Assembly (NCBI RefSeq): GCF_932526225.1
Contig: NC_064034.1
Coordinates: forward strand, 21,541,747-21,605,746
Source: Nematostella vectensis
Taxonomy: Eukaryota; Cnidaria; Anthozoa; Actiniaria; Edwardsiidae
Direction: 5' to 3'
Length of the DNA stretch: 64,000 nt
How positions within the stretch are numbered: position 1 is the stretch's first letter; each line of letters starts with the position of its first letter. The position numbers and the translations under genes are program-made. Positions 46,829 to 59,210 of the stretch are shown here, one piece after another. Under the pieces are notes generated by a model. The model had not been told where the DNA came from. It saw nothing but the letters and a program-made list of their open reading frames with translations, and made no database searches.

Positions 46829-49800
46829 TTACGCGGGTTGAGACTGTTGGGTTCCTAGAGTCATGGAATACCTGGCGTGTGTGCTTGAAGGAGATCCTAA
46901 ACTCATGGGTGAGAAGTTCCCTGGCGTACCAGAAGCTTTGAATATTGACGGCGTGATGGCTTCCTGTGATCCTGGCGTGTTTGCCGTCCTAAAAGATAAA
47001 AAATGAATATGAAAACGTAACAAAAAATATCAATTTAGATACTAGTCAATGAAAGGGGAATGAAAGAGACGAGAACTCTGGTTTAACGTTATAACACAAA
47101 TTCACAGTCTCCAATATAGACAGCCAGGCTAACATCTAATGGCGTTCCCGACAACAGAGAATTAATAAAGACATTTCGATTGAGATACCTTTATCACTAT
47201 ATCGAATTAAGGGGAAAAATTGTTTTATAGTTTACCTATTCATAGTCCCAGGAGTGTTACCAGCGGAACCAGGGCGTTGGCGCAGCGAGGGAAATGGAAG
47301 GCGTCGAGGTGTACCTGAAAATGGTTTTGTATCATAATGACAGGTCGAGTCCTTGTTTAACCGACATACTTGTCCCCAAGAAAAAAAATCGCGTTAGTGG
47401 CATATCCAGTTAGCTCTATTACAGAATATCATCATGTAGCGTCGCTTTTTTAATCAGCGATGAAAATATCTAACGCGACAGTGGCAACAGATAAGATTTG
47501 GACGATTCTGGAAAGCAGGTTGAATGATCACTACAACGCGACCCCCTAATAAACATATACTGAAAAACAAGAACAGAAAACAATTACAAAAAACAATAAC
47601 AGATTAACAACTGGGAATTTTTTGAACTGGTAACAGGCGTTTCACGTTATAAACGTTTAGACTTCATCAACATAATTTCTCAGGATTCCTTACCAATCAT
47701 GCCATTTGATGGTGGCGTACGAACAACAAGCCTTGATGGTCCTGCCGGAGTGCGGGGAACCTGTGACTATATAAAAGGGTAGATATAGGTAGGATTAGGA
47801 GATGCACAATGCCGACACCAATGTGTAATCATGGGCATAAGGCAAAATAACAGACCCGGCCAAACATAGCTTTTCGTCGGTTCAGCTAATTTTAATTTAC
47901 CGCCGGTCACTCAACTTAGTCGTGGGGTTAGAAAGAAACTGTTTGGGTTGATTTAGAAATTTCACCGGGTGCCAGGGAGGCTAAAAGCTCGTTGGGTCGG
48001 GTTTCGCCGGGTCTGTTACAAAGGGGTGTTAACCCTATCTCATGGTGTAACCATACCTGCCAATTTTGAGGTAGATGAATGTCAGACTTTGGTCTAAATT
48101 AAAGAAAAAACATCTTAAACTATCACCAGCATCACACCACCCAAGCAGGGGAATTCTGTTCTATATATGACTCATGTACGTACGTGCTTGTTGCGCATCA
48201 CACTACCCAAGGCAGGGGAATTCTGTTCTATATAGGACTCATGTACGTACGTGCTTGTTGCGCATCACACCACCCAAGGCAGGGGAATTCTGTTCTATAT
48301 ATGACTCATGTACGTACGTGCTTGTTGCGCATCACACTACCCAAGGCAGGGGAATTCTGTTCTATATATGACTTATGTACGTACGTGCTTGTTGCGCATC
48401 ACACCACCCAATGCAGGGGAATTCTGTTCTATATAGGACTCATGTACGTACGTGCTTGTTGCGCATCACACTACCCAAGGCAGGGGAATTCTGTTCTATA
48501 TATGACTCATGTACGTACGTGCTTGTTGCGCAACACACTACCCAATGCAGGGGAATTCTGTTCTATATAGGACTCATGTACGTACGTGCTTGTTGCGCAT
48601 CACACTACCCAATGCAGGGGAATTCTGTTCTATATAGGACTCATGTACGTACGTGCTTGTTGCGCATCACACTACCCAAGGCAGGGGAATTCTGTTCTAT
48701 ATATGACTCATGTACGTACGTGCTTGTTGCGCATCACACTACCCAAGGCAGGGGAATTCTGTTCTATATAGGACTCATGTACGTACGTGCTTGTTGCGCA
48801 TCACACTACCCAAGGCAGGGGAATTCTGTTCTATAAAGGACTCATGTACGTACGTGCTTGTTGCGCATCACACCACCCAAGGCAGGGGAATTCTGTTCTA
48901 TATATGACTCATGTACGTACGTGCTTGTTGCGCATCACACTACCCAAGGCAGGGGAATTCTGTTCTATAAAGGACTCATGTACGTACGTGCTTGTTGCGC
49001 ATCACACCACCCAAGGCAGGGGAATTCTGTTCTATATATGACTCATGTACGTACGTGCTTGTTGCGCATCACACCACCCAAGGCAGGGGAATTCTGTTCT
49101 ATATATGACTCATGTACGTACGTGCTTGTTGCGCATCACAGTACCCAAGGCAGGGGAATTCTGTTCTATATATGACTCATGTACGTACGTGATTGTTGCG
49201 CATTACACCACCCAAGGCAGGTGAATTGTTCTATACATGACTATGTACGTACGTGCTTGTGGCTCTATATATAACTACCGTAGATGATCTAATAAACGCC
49301 CCCTATCTAAAGAACACCTCCTATCTAATGAACTCCCCCCCTAAGCTTACAAGTTTTTATTGAACGCCCCTCTATATTAAACGCCCCCCTACCCTTCCTC
49401 CGAGCTTAAAAACAAACGACATATAGGAATTCTGGTAATATAAACCAAATTCAATTGCCTTCTTGCTTAATCTGATCTTGGTTCTACTGGGTGACAGTAG
49501 AACCAAGTGTGTCAAGAAATGCTTGCCACATACAATAATCTAACGTGATCCTGACTGACTACGGTATACACATACGTGCTTGTGGCCGATTTTGAGTAGG
49601 ACCCATAAGGTGAGGCTGCATTCCCATGTCCTGAATAATAAAAACCACATTCTATATTATGTGTGAGGTCATTTTAAATACTTACAACAAGAAGTATGAT
49701 GGCATGGTTGGGCAATATACCAGGCAAATATCCTAACCTTTAGAGAGGGGGTCCCCCCAAGTGAGAATTCCCAATTATTACTGCCGTTTTTTGTCATGCT

Positions 49801-52800
49801 TACGCCTCTAGAGAGTTTCCAACCCCCCCCCCCCCCCCCCTGGTAAGAAATTCCCAGTTCTTACTGTTGTGTTTGGCTTGCTTACCCCTCTAGAGAGGTT
49901 CCAAACCCTCCCCCCTTGGTAAGAAATTCCCAGTTCTTACTGTTGTGTTTGGCTTGCTTACCCCTCTCGAAAGTTTCCAGAACCCTCCCCCCTTGTGAGA
50001 AATTCTCAGTTCTTACTGTTGTGTTTGGCTTGTTTACCCCTCTAGAAAGTTTCCAGAACCCTACCCCCTGGTAAGAAATTCCCAGTTCTGACTGTTGTGT
50101 TTGGCTTGCTTACCCCTCTAGAAAGTTTCCAGAACCCTACCCCCCTGGTAAGAAATTCCCAGTTCTTACTGTTGTGTTTGGCTTGCTTACCCCTCTAAAA
50201 AGTTTCCAGAACCCTCCCCCCTTGTGAGAAATTCTCAGTTCTTACTGTTGTGTTTGGCTTGCTTACCCCTCTAAAAAGTTTCCAGAACCCTCCCCCCTTG
50301 TGAGAAATTCTCAGTTCTTACTGTTGTGTTTGGCTTGCTTACCCCTCTTGAGAGTGGTCCCAGGTGACGGCATCTTCCCTGTACTTCCTGATGGTGATGC
50401 ATGCTGGATCTCGCTAAGCAGCTGCTTTAACTGGCTATTCTCTTTTCTCAATTCTTGAACTTCCCTGCCATAAAACATCCAAAATGTTTTAGGTATGAGC
50501 CTTTCACTTATATGGTGAGCAGATTGAAATTAAACAAAAGACAGACAATATGAAAATTTATGGGGGGGAGGGGTGAGCAGAATTATCCCCAGCGAATATT
50601 TTTTTTTGTCTTTAGTGCACTGGATTTATTGGTAGGGTAACTCTATAAAGTACACAAGGGCTGATTGTCCATTAAGGTAATGCAATTCTAACAACTGCTA
50701 CTGTAGGTGTTCAAAGATTCTTGCAATTCTGTCATCCCTAAGGGGGTCTCAATGGATTATCCTATCCAAACAACAGAACTTGAAGCCTATAATTATAATT
50801 TGTATGGTTTGCAGCAGTTTGGTAATAGGATTGCAATCTAAATCTAATTATTTTTTAAAGTTTAAGAATTCTCTCAAACAATCTTTCTGTAGTAATTATT
50901 TGCTGTTACCACATCAAAACAGCCTTCAGCCTGAAATATTAAGGAGGTTCTTAAAGTGGGGAGAGGAAAGATAATAGTAGAGCTCCCACGCAGCGCAAAT
51001 ACCTAACACAAAGTGGTAATACAAGAAAAACATGGTAGCAAATATTGCCAACCGATCGATAAGCATATAAAAGCATTGTATGACAACCAAACTTGACAGG
51101 CGTCATGAATTTGTCAAGGGGGTGCAAAACTCTGGTCATGTGGTTTGTGCCGTCATCAATGAGCAAAAAGATGCTTTTTTGTAAAATATTTAAAAAAATC
51201 ATATTTTATAAAAGAAATGTTGTATGATAACCAAACCCAGTAGGTGTCATGATCATGTGATGTGTGATGTCATCGATGACGTCACTTAAAGCAAAAATAT
51301 CTGTATAACATGATTAGAACAATTTCAGACAACAAGACTTAGAAGATGTCATGAAAGCGTCAAGCAGAGTCAAGGGATAGTCACGTGATGTGCAGGCCCA
51401 TACCCAGGACTTTTCTTGGGGGGGTGGGGGTGGGAAATCTGAAAAGGTGAGTTTTCTCTGAAAACTATTACAAAACTATTAAGCTGATGCTTAATAGTTT
51501 TGTCTACAAATAATACATGTCTATTGAGAAAGTGGACCTTTGGCCGTGCATTTGCACCCCCTGCCCCCCACCTGGGTAAGGGCCTGATGTGTGACGTAAT
51601 CAATAATGTCATAAAAAAACAAAAAATTTCATGATATGAATATCGTAAAGCAAATGGGAAATGTCATGTGAGTGTAACTGGGTGAAGCAGGATGGTCACG
51701 TGCTGTGTGATGTCATTGATGACTACTTGGAAATTTAATAAAATTGTCTTATGGTAGAAACATCATCAGACAACCTTTCTTAGAAGATGTCATGTAGTTC
51801 ACAGAGATAGTCACGTGATATGTGATGTCATCAGTAGCATCGCATGCAGCCATAAAGCTTTCTATTGAAATCATTGAACAATAATAAGCAAAGTTTTGGT
51901 TTGGAGCTCCGCTTTTAGGCAGTGCCTTAATCTTAATATTAAGTGGGTTTAACAGAAGTATAGAACAAAAGAAGAGTATGCCCATGCGAATGTGATTGTT
52001 TACAAATGTATATATAGTCATACCCTTTGCCAGCTTTCAGTCTTAAACATTTTTCTTTGGAAAAATCTTTGGATTCCTGCCCCCCCTCCTCTTCAAATTC
52101 ATGGTCCTTCCCTAAGAATGAAAAAAAAGAAGCCAAAAAGGAGCCCTCCTTCCCACAAAGTTTTAATGCTATGAAATTTTAAAGTTTCAAGTTGCAAAAT
52201 TTTATAAGAGACTGACCAGCTTCACCTTTTGACATAATCTGCCTGTTACTAACTTCTCATTTTCCCCTTGTCTCCTTCCCTTGTCTCTCTTAATTTAACT
52301 CCCCAAACCACATTTCCCATGCTGTTCCCTGTTCATTCTTCCCACTCATTCATTGCTATGTCAAAGCAGCAAGCAAGCAATTAGTTATAAGGTGATAATT
52401 CATACTTTTCCATTTGTAACAGTGGTGGGAGCTTCTTTTTCACCATTTCCAAAGTAGCTTCCTGGTGATTAGAAGTTACAACAACATAAAACAATTTGCA
52501 GAAGCATTGCCAAGAAGCAGGGTTAGCTGCTGCTAAATGTGAGGTACTTTACCATATCTTTACTGTTGTTACTTACTTACTTGTTTTTCATGACATTTAC
52601 TTATCTGTCGCCAATGGGATTTTTGAAACTCGTATACCTAGAAAATACTCATTAAGATTAGTTAATTCTATTCTATTCTAGCCAATATTATTTTCGAGTA
52701 ACTAACTATTTTTATTTTACTAATTAGCTTACTTTTTACTAATTAGCTTATTAATAGCTCACCTGAAGCAATTTCTTGTGTTGTTTGTTTATTAGAGTAG

Positions 52801-53350
52801 CAAGATCAACAAAGTGCTCTTCAACTTCAGGTTTCATCTGAACATACAAAAGCAAATTATTCATTAAGAAACGCTATTAAAAGATTGTAAATAAGAACTA
52901 AAGTGATCACGAAAAAAATATATTAACTTAAAAAACATTAATTTTAAGTATTTAAGATATTATATAAGTAACTTAACTTAAGTAAGTTACTTTAACTTAC
53001 TTTCCTCATCATTCAGTTCTATCCAGCGTATAAAACGATACGAAAAATGAGGACAAAACAAACATAACATCACCTGAGATGTCAGCACAATCGCCTTGCA
53101 AGAGTTTTCGCATTTTCGACATTTTTCTGGGCTCTCTGGTTACAAATGAAATAGAAACAAAACAACATTTGAAGCATTCGTCTTCTCAAGTAAAGTGTGA
53201 TCATATCAGATAAGACAACAAATTCACAACAAAACCTCGCGAACCTGCAATACAATTTTTACAGAACAAATGACCGCAATTAGTCAAGAAAAATTGTCTT
53301 TCACTCGAAGGCTTTTTACAGCAAATGTTACATCGAACCCAATCTGCCAT
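46829..53350 (-). CDS. RNF212B: RNF212/RNF212B-like meiotic RING protein, at least eight short exons
   Basis: RNF212-family (Zip3/ZHP-3) proteins are SUMO/ubiquitin ligases on synapsed chromosomes that stabilise crossover intermediates. Minus-strand exons: 53350-53245, 53135-53074, 52837-52763, 52461-52406, 50464-50343, one uncertain exon, 47760-47694, 47314-47236, 46988-46829 (stop TAA). The N-terminus MADWVRCNICCKKPS and NCGHLFCKNCI, then KCRKCENSC, give a C3HC4-type RING. LTSQMKPEVEEHF and the coiled coil EVQELRKENSQLKQLL match RNF212B. The C-terminus is Ser/Pro/Thr-rich with TPG repeats. Exon 5 ends in phase 1 and exon 7 needs phase 0, so an exon lies between. Candidates are 49732-49686 (strong GTAAGT donor, 257 residues total) and 49630-49572 (strong acceptor, Ser-rich peptide, 261 residues). 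No exon exceeds 160 bp, so simple ORF searches miss the gene. Confidence 0.88.
48125..49262. repeat. 67-bp minisatellite in an RNF212B intron
   Basis: About 17 copies of a 67-bp unit: CTTGTTGCGCATCACACTAC, CCAAGGCAGGGGAATTCTGT, TCTATATATGACTCATGTAC, GTACGTG. Variation is very low (ACTACC/ACCACC, AAGGC/ATGGC, TATAGGA/TATATGA/TAAAGGA), so the array is young. Every unit contains the palindrome GTACGTAC. Open frames across it (YVRACCASHYPRQGNSVL) are repeat artefacts. Confidence 0.97.
49738..50349. repeat. About 76-bp minisatellite containing the RNF212B exon 5 donor (decoy donors)
   Basis: Eight units reading, on the plus strand, GCTTACCCCTCTAGAAAGTT, TCCAGAACCCTCCCCCCTGG, TAAGAAATTCCCAGTTCTTA, CTGTTGTGTTTG. 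On the minus (gene) strand each unit carries AGAGGGGTAAGC, the same bases as the real donor of exon 5 (exon end 50343, GT at 50342-50341). The array lies immediately downstream in the intron and ends in a degenerate copy near 49740. Confidence 0.92.
50975..51920. repeat. Second copy of the CACGTG/TGACGTCA-rich tandem repeat, in RNF212B intron 4
   Basis: Starts AGAGCTCCCACGCAGCGCAA and ends near GGAGCTCCGCTTTTAGG, giving short inverted ends related to GCGGAGCTC. About five degenerate units repeat GACAACCAAACTTGACAGGC, GTCATG and CACGTGATGTGTGACGTCAT-type segments. Homologous to 37191-38165. Interrupted by a short element at 51393-51586. Confidence 0.75.
51393..51586. mobile_element. 194-bp inverted-repeat element nested in the repeat, with 5-bp target duplication
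   Basis: Ends CAGGCCCATACCCAGG and CACCTGGGTAAGGGCCTG form imperfect inverted repeats. ATGTG precedes (51388-51392) and follows (51587-51591). Removing the element and one ATGTG restores the host repeat phrase CACGTGATGTGTGACGT, which proves the nesting. The ends and G-rich interior relate it to 6267-6419. Confidence 0.8.
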
Positions 53351-53489
53351 TATTTTTCTGTTTTCTTCTTCGAAATTATGAGCCTTTGACCCAGACTGAG
53401 TGCTGACTACTGACTTCTTGTGAACGCGCGCAATGGAAGAAATTGGCGGGAAATTTTACGACTCTGGGCTCCCTGTGTAGTGGACAGTG

Positions 53490-53780
53490 AGACCCTGTCC
53501 CCACGTATTCGTTAAAACGCAAACCATTTGTTCCGTTATCAAAAAGATCCGTGTCCACACGAAGCGTTTTCGTTATAAAACGACCCGTCACCACGAAAAC
53601 GCAGAAACGATACGAAAACGATAACAAGTTCTATAGCGCATGCGTACCTACGCACCAATTGACTTGGACCTGAGTTGTCACGCCATCGTTTTCGAGAGAT
53701 TCCGTTTTGTCTTTGTTCCCACGCAGAGGCACCGAAGGGTTATCGTTTTCAAATTGTTCGTATCCGTAACATTTTTTAGC
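53490..53780. mobile_element. MITE-like element between RNF212B and PLBD, divergent copy
   Basis: Starts GACCCTGTCCCCACGTATTC and contains ACACGAAGCGTTTTCGTTAT and CGCAGAAACGATACGAAAAC. In reverse orientation these match the element at 59976-60335. Its right end is diverged. It lies about 140 bp upstream of the RNF212B start codon and may overlap that promoter. Confidence 0.65.
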
Positions 53781-54145
53781 CCTTTGATAGTCAATTTTTA
53801 GCGGAGCTGGCTGTGATGTCGGCCGCCCGGCTGCCCTGACTAGTACAATTTGCGATAACTTTGCAAAAAGACACACCAGTTAAAAAAAATTAACATAACA
53901 CTTTATCACTATCCTAGAATGCTACCTGTTTTTATAAAACCCTGGCAAATACACTAGAACCTAGAATATTTTTTTTGCGTTTTTTATTTTGAACTCACTG
54001 GAGCCCTGAGTCTGTTAAAAATTTCTTTCGCTTTCGGAGGGTAGAAGATGCAGCTTGCAGGTCGGATGCAGATTGAGTACAAAATTCAGGTCGGGTGATT
54101 TTACTGTTTTTCCTTTTCTTTCTCTATTTGATTAATTTCTACGGC

Positions 54146-54185
54146 TCACGTGATGCGTCACGTTATAACTAAGCAATCACGTGAC
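54146..54185. promoter_or_regulatory. Two TCACGTGA palindromes (CLEAR-like E-boxes) upstream of PLBD
   Basis: TCACGTGA occurs at 54146-54153 and TCACGTGAC at 54177-54185, 31 bp apart and about 540-575 bp before the PLBD start codon. The vertebrate CLEAR element bound by TFEB/MITF factors is GTCACGTGAC. These match 8 and 9 of 10 positions. PLBD proteins are lysosomal, so the motif suits the gene, but cnidarian use of CLEAR sites and the start of transcription are not shown here. Confidence 0.4.
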
Positions 54186-54720
54186 CGTGGGAATAATACT
54201 GATCTCGCCAGCGATTTGCTGCACATCAACCAAACTTGGGTCAAGTAATGCATAACGGAAGATGGAAAAGTGAAAACGGAGTTTGCGGTATTGTCCTTTT
54301 TTGTACGATATTGCGGCAAAAGAGCAAAAAAATAAAAAATAATAATAATTTGACGGTGATGCGGTATTTCAAAACACTCCGAGGTGCAAGATTTTGCTTT
54401 TCAAACGGCGGTATTGCAGTAAAAAAATGAAATATTGCGGTTTATTTTTATCCTGCGGTGCGCGGGACTGCCGAAAAAGTAGACAAGTGATACAAACGCA
54501 CATACACACTAGATTAAAAACAGCGCAAAGCTAAAAAACAACTCTAAATTTATTCAAACCGTATATAGGTGAGCCCTCTGTGTATTTCCGGTGCCCTCGA
54601 GCACTTTGCAATTTGGGTTGCCTTTGTCCGCCAGCACTCCGAATAACAGGTCAGCGGTTGTTATCATATGACAACAATGTGATCTTCGTACAAAGCAGTT
54701 TTACAAAGCAGTACTCGGGC

Positions 54721-57700
54721 ATGACACTGATAAGAAACTCTGTCATGATTACTGTGACATTTGTATTAATTCTTTTTGTGTTCGGGTGTCATGGATCTCA
54801 GAAGAGTGCGACAGTTTACTACAATCGCGGTCAAGGGTAAGCAAATAATTAGAGAAACCTTCTTAAAAGGAAGCCGACTTTTTAAATACTAGTTATATAA
54901 CAAGCTCCTAAATTACGCAAGTCTTCGATGCACTTATCAATCGCTTTTTCCTTAATAAAAAAGTCATGGTTTCGATCGTCATCTTGTGTTCGGGCTTTGT
55001 CAAGCGTGAATGACCACCCTCAGGAATGGACACGTGACATTCTCACGTAGTTTCGTCAAATACCCATACTGCAATGATTCCGAACAATAAGGTATTTTAG
55101 GGATGAAAAAATATTTTGCCCGGGATATGTATATAGTTTTGTGGGATTTGTTACCTAATTCCCAAGGTAATTTCCCAAAAAAAAGAAAAAGAAAATTCCA
55201 CATATCATTTACTCCAATTCTTTATGTTAACGTATTGACCCCTCAACCGGCCTGTACCGGCCTTGAGAAGTACCCACCACCCAAAAAATTCATAAATGCA
55301 AAATAAACCCAACAAGATGAAGATAATCAGGCATCAGTCTAGGGATAAATGTAGCTTACCTGTAGGCTTTTCCGGCAGGAAAATCCCGAAAACACGGAGT
55401 TCGCATAACCTGGCTGCCATCTTGGATAATGCGCTCCGCAGGGGGTGGGCACATTTTCCCAAATAGACACAAACAGATACATTTATTCTGATCCTCCAGG
55501 TTGATTTCCATGGCGTCAAAACACAATGTCCACTCCTTGAAAGCTTGTGAAACCACTTTGATGCCGTTACGGATTGCAAAGCATTCTGGGAGATCCGGGG
55601 GGGGGGGGGGGGAGGGAATTCACGAGGGGAGGGCCAGTCAACACTCCTCTCCCCAAAGTTAGATGGTTTTTTATAAGTCTTTTCACCCAGAAGCCAAACA
55701 AATCAATTCCAGGTCATACAGGCCCAGAATAGCAGTGTAAACAATTTGGTTTCAGAAAAGACAGCATTTAGGAGAGCTGTGGTGATTTATTGGAAAATTA
55801 TTTTCTCATCCAGGCAAAGCCAAACAAGAAAAAAAAACACCATGAATCCACCTTTGCTTGCAAATACCCATAAGCAGAGCACTCAATTATGTCCCAATAG
55901 ACTTCATGATGCCCTAGGACACTCTCTCAATATGCTCATAGCTGTATTTTTTGCATCACATCAACTTGTGTTTTGCCTCAGTGAAGCGACAAGGGATTAG
56001 GAATGGGATTGCAAAGCACTGTTGGAAAGCTATACCACTGACTAGGTGTAGCAGTGTTTGACTTTAACGGGCTGTAAAAAAAACTGAAAATATTGGGGGA
56101 GGTATCTGTTTTCAGTCTGTTTTCTTGTAAATTCAGCTCAGAAAAAGCCAGGAGTCAATGGGTTAAAATAAGACATGTTACACAAAAATAATGACTGATT
56201 GTTTCTTCCTTTTTAATGATACATAGTTATAGTTTAAAGTTTGGTGTGGTAGACAAGTTGATGGGGGTGGCATATGGCACATTTGAAGACTCTCTAAACA
56301 CTACAGGGTGAGTGAAATAATAATTATGTGGGAGATATGTGTTTGTGACTATACATTTTTATATTGATTTCTTTGTTTTAACATAACAGATGTGGGCAAT
56401 TTTTAATGCTTTTATTTTCCCATTTGTTTTCTAGCTTCCTTTTGTTCTTGATCACTTTCAAGGCATGTTATGTAATTGTCCTTTAATGATAAAAGGCATT
56501 GATATCAAGGAACCATTTGTCAATGAGAGGGAGGGGGTATGACCAATTTAAAAAGTGTGGCAGGAGGTCAATTTGTTGGATTTCGACATCTCTGTCTGAA
56601 AGGGAGTTCAACCCCTTCTGGAACTGCCAGGTGCAGATCTCGCTTTTTGCTAAGGAGGGAGGGGGGCATTTGAACCAAACATTTTAATCATTACTTTACC
56701 TTTGTAATGATTTTGGAATGAACAGACACACTGCAAACTATAAAAAGCCCCCCCCCCCCCCCCCCCCCCCGTTAGGTAACTGTCCCAGGGCAATATGGAG
56801 CCTTATAACTTTGTAACCTTGTCATTAGCTGGTATGAGCTGAACATTGTGTCTGGCACTGGGATCGAGCCATACAATGATGATGTCATCATGCATGCTGC
56901 TGGTTATCTTGAGGGAGCTTTAACTGCAAGGTTGGTGGCTAGCTTGTTTCCTTTTTTTTAAATTAGCCATTTTGCAACTGTTAAGAAACAAAATATTTCT
57001 CACTTTTTGGAATGCTACCGTGTTCTATAGTGTATTAGCCATCTTAAACAATCAATGATTTTTATGCTGTTAAGACAAGCTGCCCACCTGCTACTTCACG
57101 TTTTATTGCCAGCTACTTTGTCTGAAGAATATGAAGAATAATTGAGATAATTTTGCATCAATCCTCTCAGAACCAGCTACTTTTGTTAAGCAACCGTCTA
57201 CTTCAAAACGTTTAGACAGCCTGCCAGTATGTTTTTATTGTCGTGACCATTTGACTGCACAAAACAAGAAAATTGATTTGTCAGGGTTATTTCTTTGGCC
57301 ATGCTCTATCCAGATCTCGGCTCCTGGAGAGCTGTATAACTTATCTTCATAGCTGTCAACCAAACTTGAACAGAAATTTTGTGAAATCGGGTGTATGAAC
57401 ATGTGAAAAAAAGAGCCAATGCCAAGGTAAATACAGAGCCAAGGTAAATACAGAGAATGTGTTAATTAGGCTTGTAATGAGGCCCAAAATCTTGTGACAC
57501 CCACGTAATAATGCGGGTGAGTTGACAGCTATGTATCACCCACGCATTTAGCTGTGACACCATAATTTGTCAATACTTGATTTGATTGTCATTAAGAAAC
57601 CTTGCCCAAGATAACACTACTTTCTTCTAATTATTTTTCAGTCAAATAAATGATAATTATGCAAATTTATATGGAGTATTCTTCAAATCGGAAGATGACC

Positions 57701-59179
57701 CAATGGTGGCAAAGGTGGAAAAGTTTTTTATTGAGCAGGTTAGTTATACCATTCTTATGTACACAATTCGGTATGCAGGCTGAGTTGCTTTCTGATGTTT
57801 ATAGGGGAGCGTTGCTTTTTACAAATGCAGCTTATGTTAGATGAGAGTGTATAAAAGACAGCTGGAGACTAAAAGTGGCTGCATAGGTATGCTAGATAGT
57901 GCCAATGCTACTTAAATGTAGTCTGCAGTTTGGGTTATTATGGTTATGAGCTTTGTTATGCAGTTGCTTTTACATGAGAGGGTACAGAACTCTTGAAACT
58001 TGCCACATGGGAGGCTATAGCCATAATATTACTATATTTTATTGTGCTTTGTTTTCTTGCCCAGGATATATGGATGAGAAAAATGATAGCCCTTAAGTCC
58101 AGTAATAGTTCTTTTTGGAGACAAATGGGAAATATCATAGCACAATTTGATGGTGAGTTTGCTTGACAATAATTATTTAGCAAAACTGTTCATTCTCATA
58201 CTGTCAACCCAAGACCCTCAAGGCTTGAGAATTTTTTGGGGGAGCTGTCTTGCTGTCATTGCTGGCTGTCCTGCTATCATTGAGCCAATCAGCAGACATT
58301 TGCCATGCACAATATAGATTTCGCATGCATGTTCCATAAATGGCACTACACAGGTTATTTTTATTACTCATTACTGATAGAGAATAGGCAAAATGTCTTT
58401 TTTCTTTTTTCAGAAGAGATAAAAATTGCTAAAAAGCAGGTGATTTATTGATCCATGTCAATGTCCAATGTGGGAGAGTTGACAGGTATGCATTCCTTTA
58501 AGAATGCATAAATGCCATTTTAGCCAGTGGGTTTTTTCAGAAATCTGAAAACTCCGAAAACTGTAATATCCGAATAATCTCACTGGAAAGCTAGCTAAAG
58601 CCATTAAAAATCTGTGCATTTGTCGAAAAAGTATTTTTTCTTCACTTTCATACGATTAATCTTATAAGGTTGGGCAAATTTACTTACTCCGTTTATTTTT
58701 ATATTCTCAAGGTCTAGTAGAAGGATATCAGAAATACCCAGCGACAGACAAAGTGAGAAGAATTTTACCTTATTTGGGGATATATGTTTTTTTTATTTCC
58801 TCCAACTGAAGCAGCACCCCATACTTTTCTGAGCAAATGTGACCCATGGGAAAACGTACACTATGGCATTGAGACTTCGTGCACCGTGCTCACAGAAAGA
58901 AATTCCATGAGCACAAAAAGAAATACTGTGCGTTAGGTGTGTATTTTGGGCCTTCACACAGAAAACCAGAGTGTACGTTTTGCCATGAGGTTACAAATGT
59001 ATTATTTTTCACTGACTGGTTTACAATGTATCGAGCATTATATGTACATATATAACTATTGCTTTATAAAAGCCGATATTATACATTAGACTGTATGTTT
59101 TTAAATTTTAATGGCACTCTATGTGAAACCCAGGTACCCCCCTCTCGGAACCATCCCTCCCAGAGCACCCCCCCCCCCC

Positions 59180-59210
<31 letters not shown>

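Noticed and set aside
48174-49175. Frames of 60-153 codons with YVRACCASH repeats
   Set aside because: Products of the 67-bp minisatellite within an RNF212B intron, on the strand opposite to the gene.
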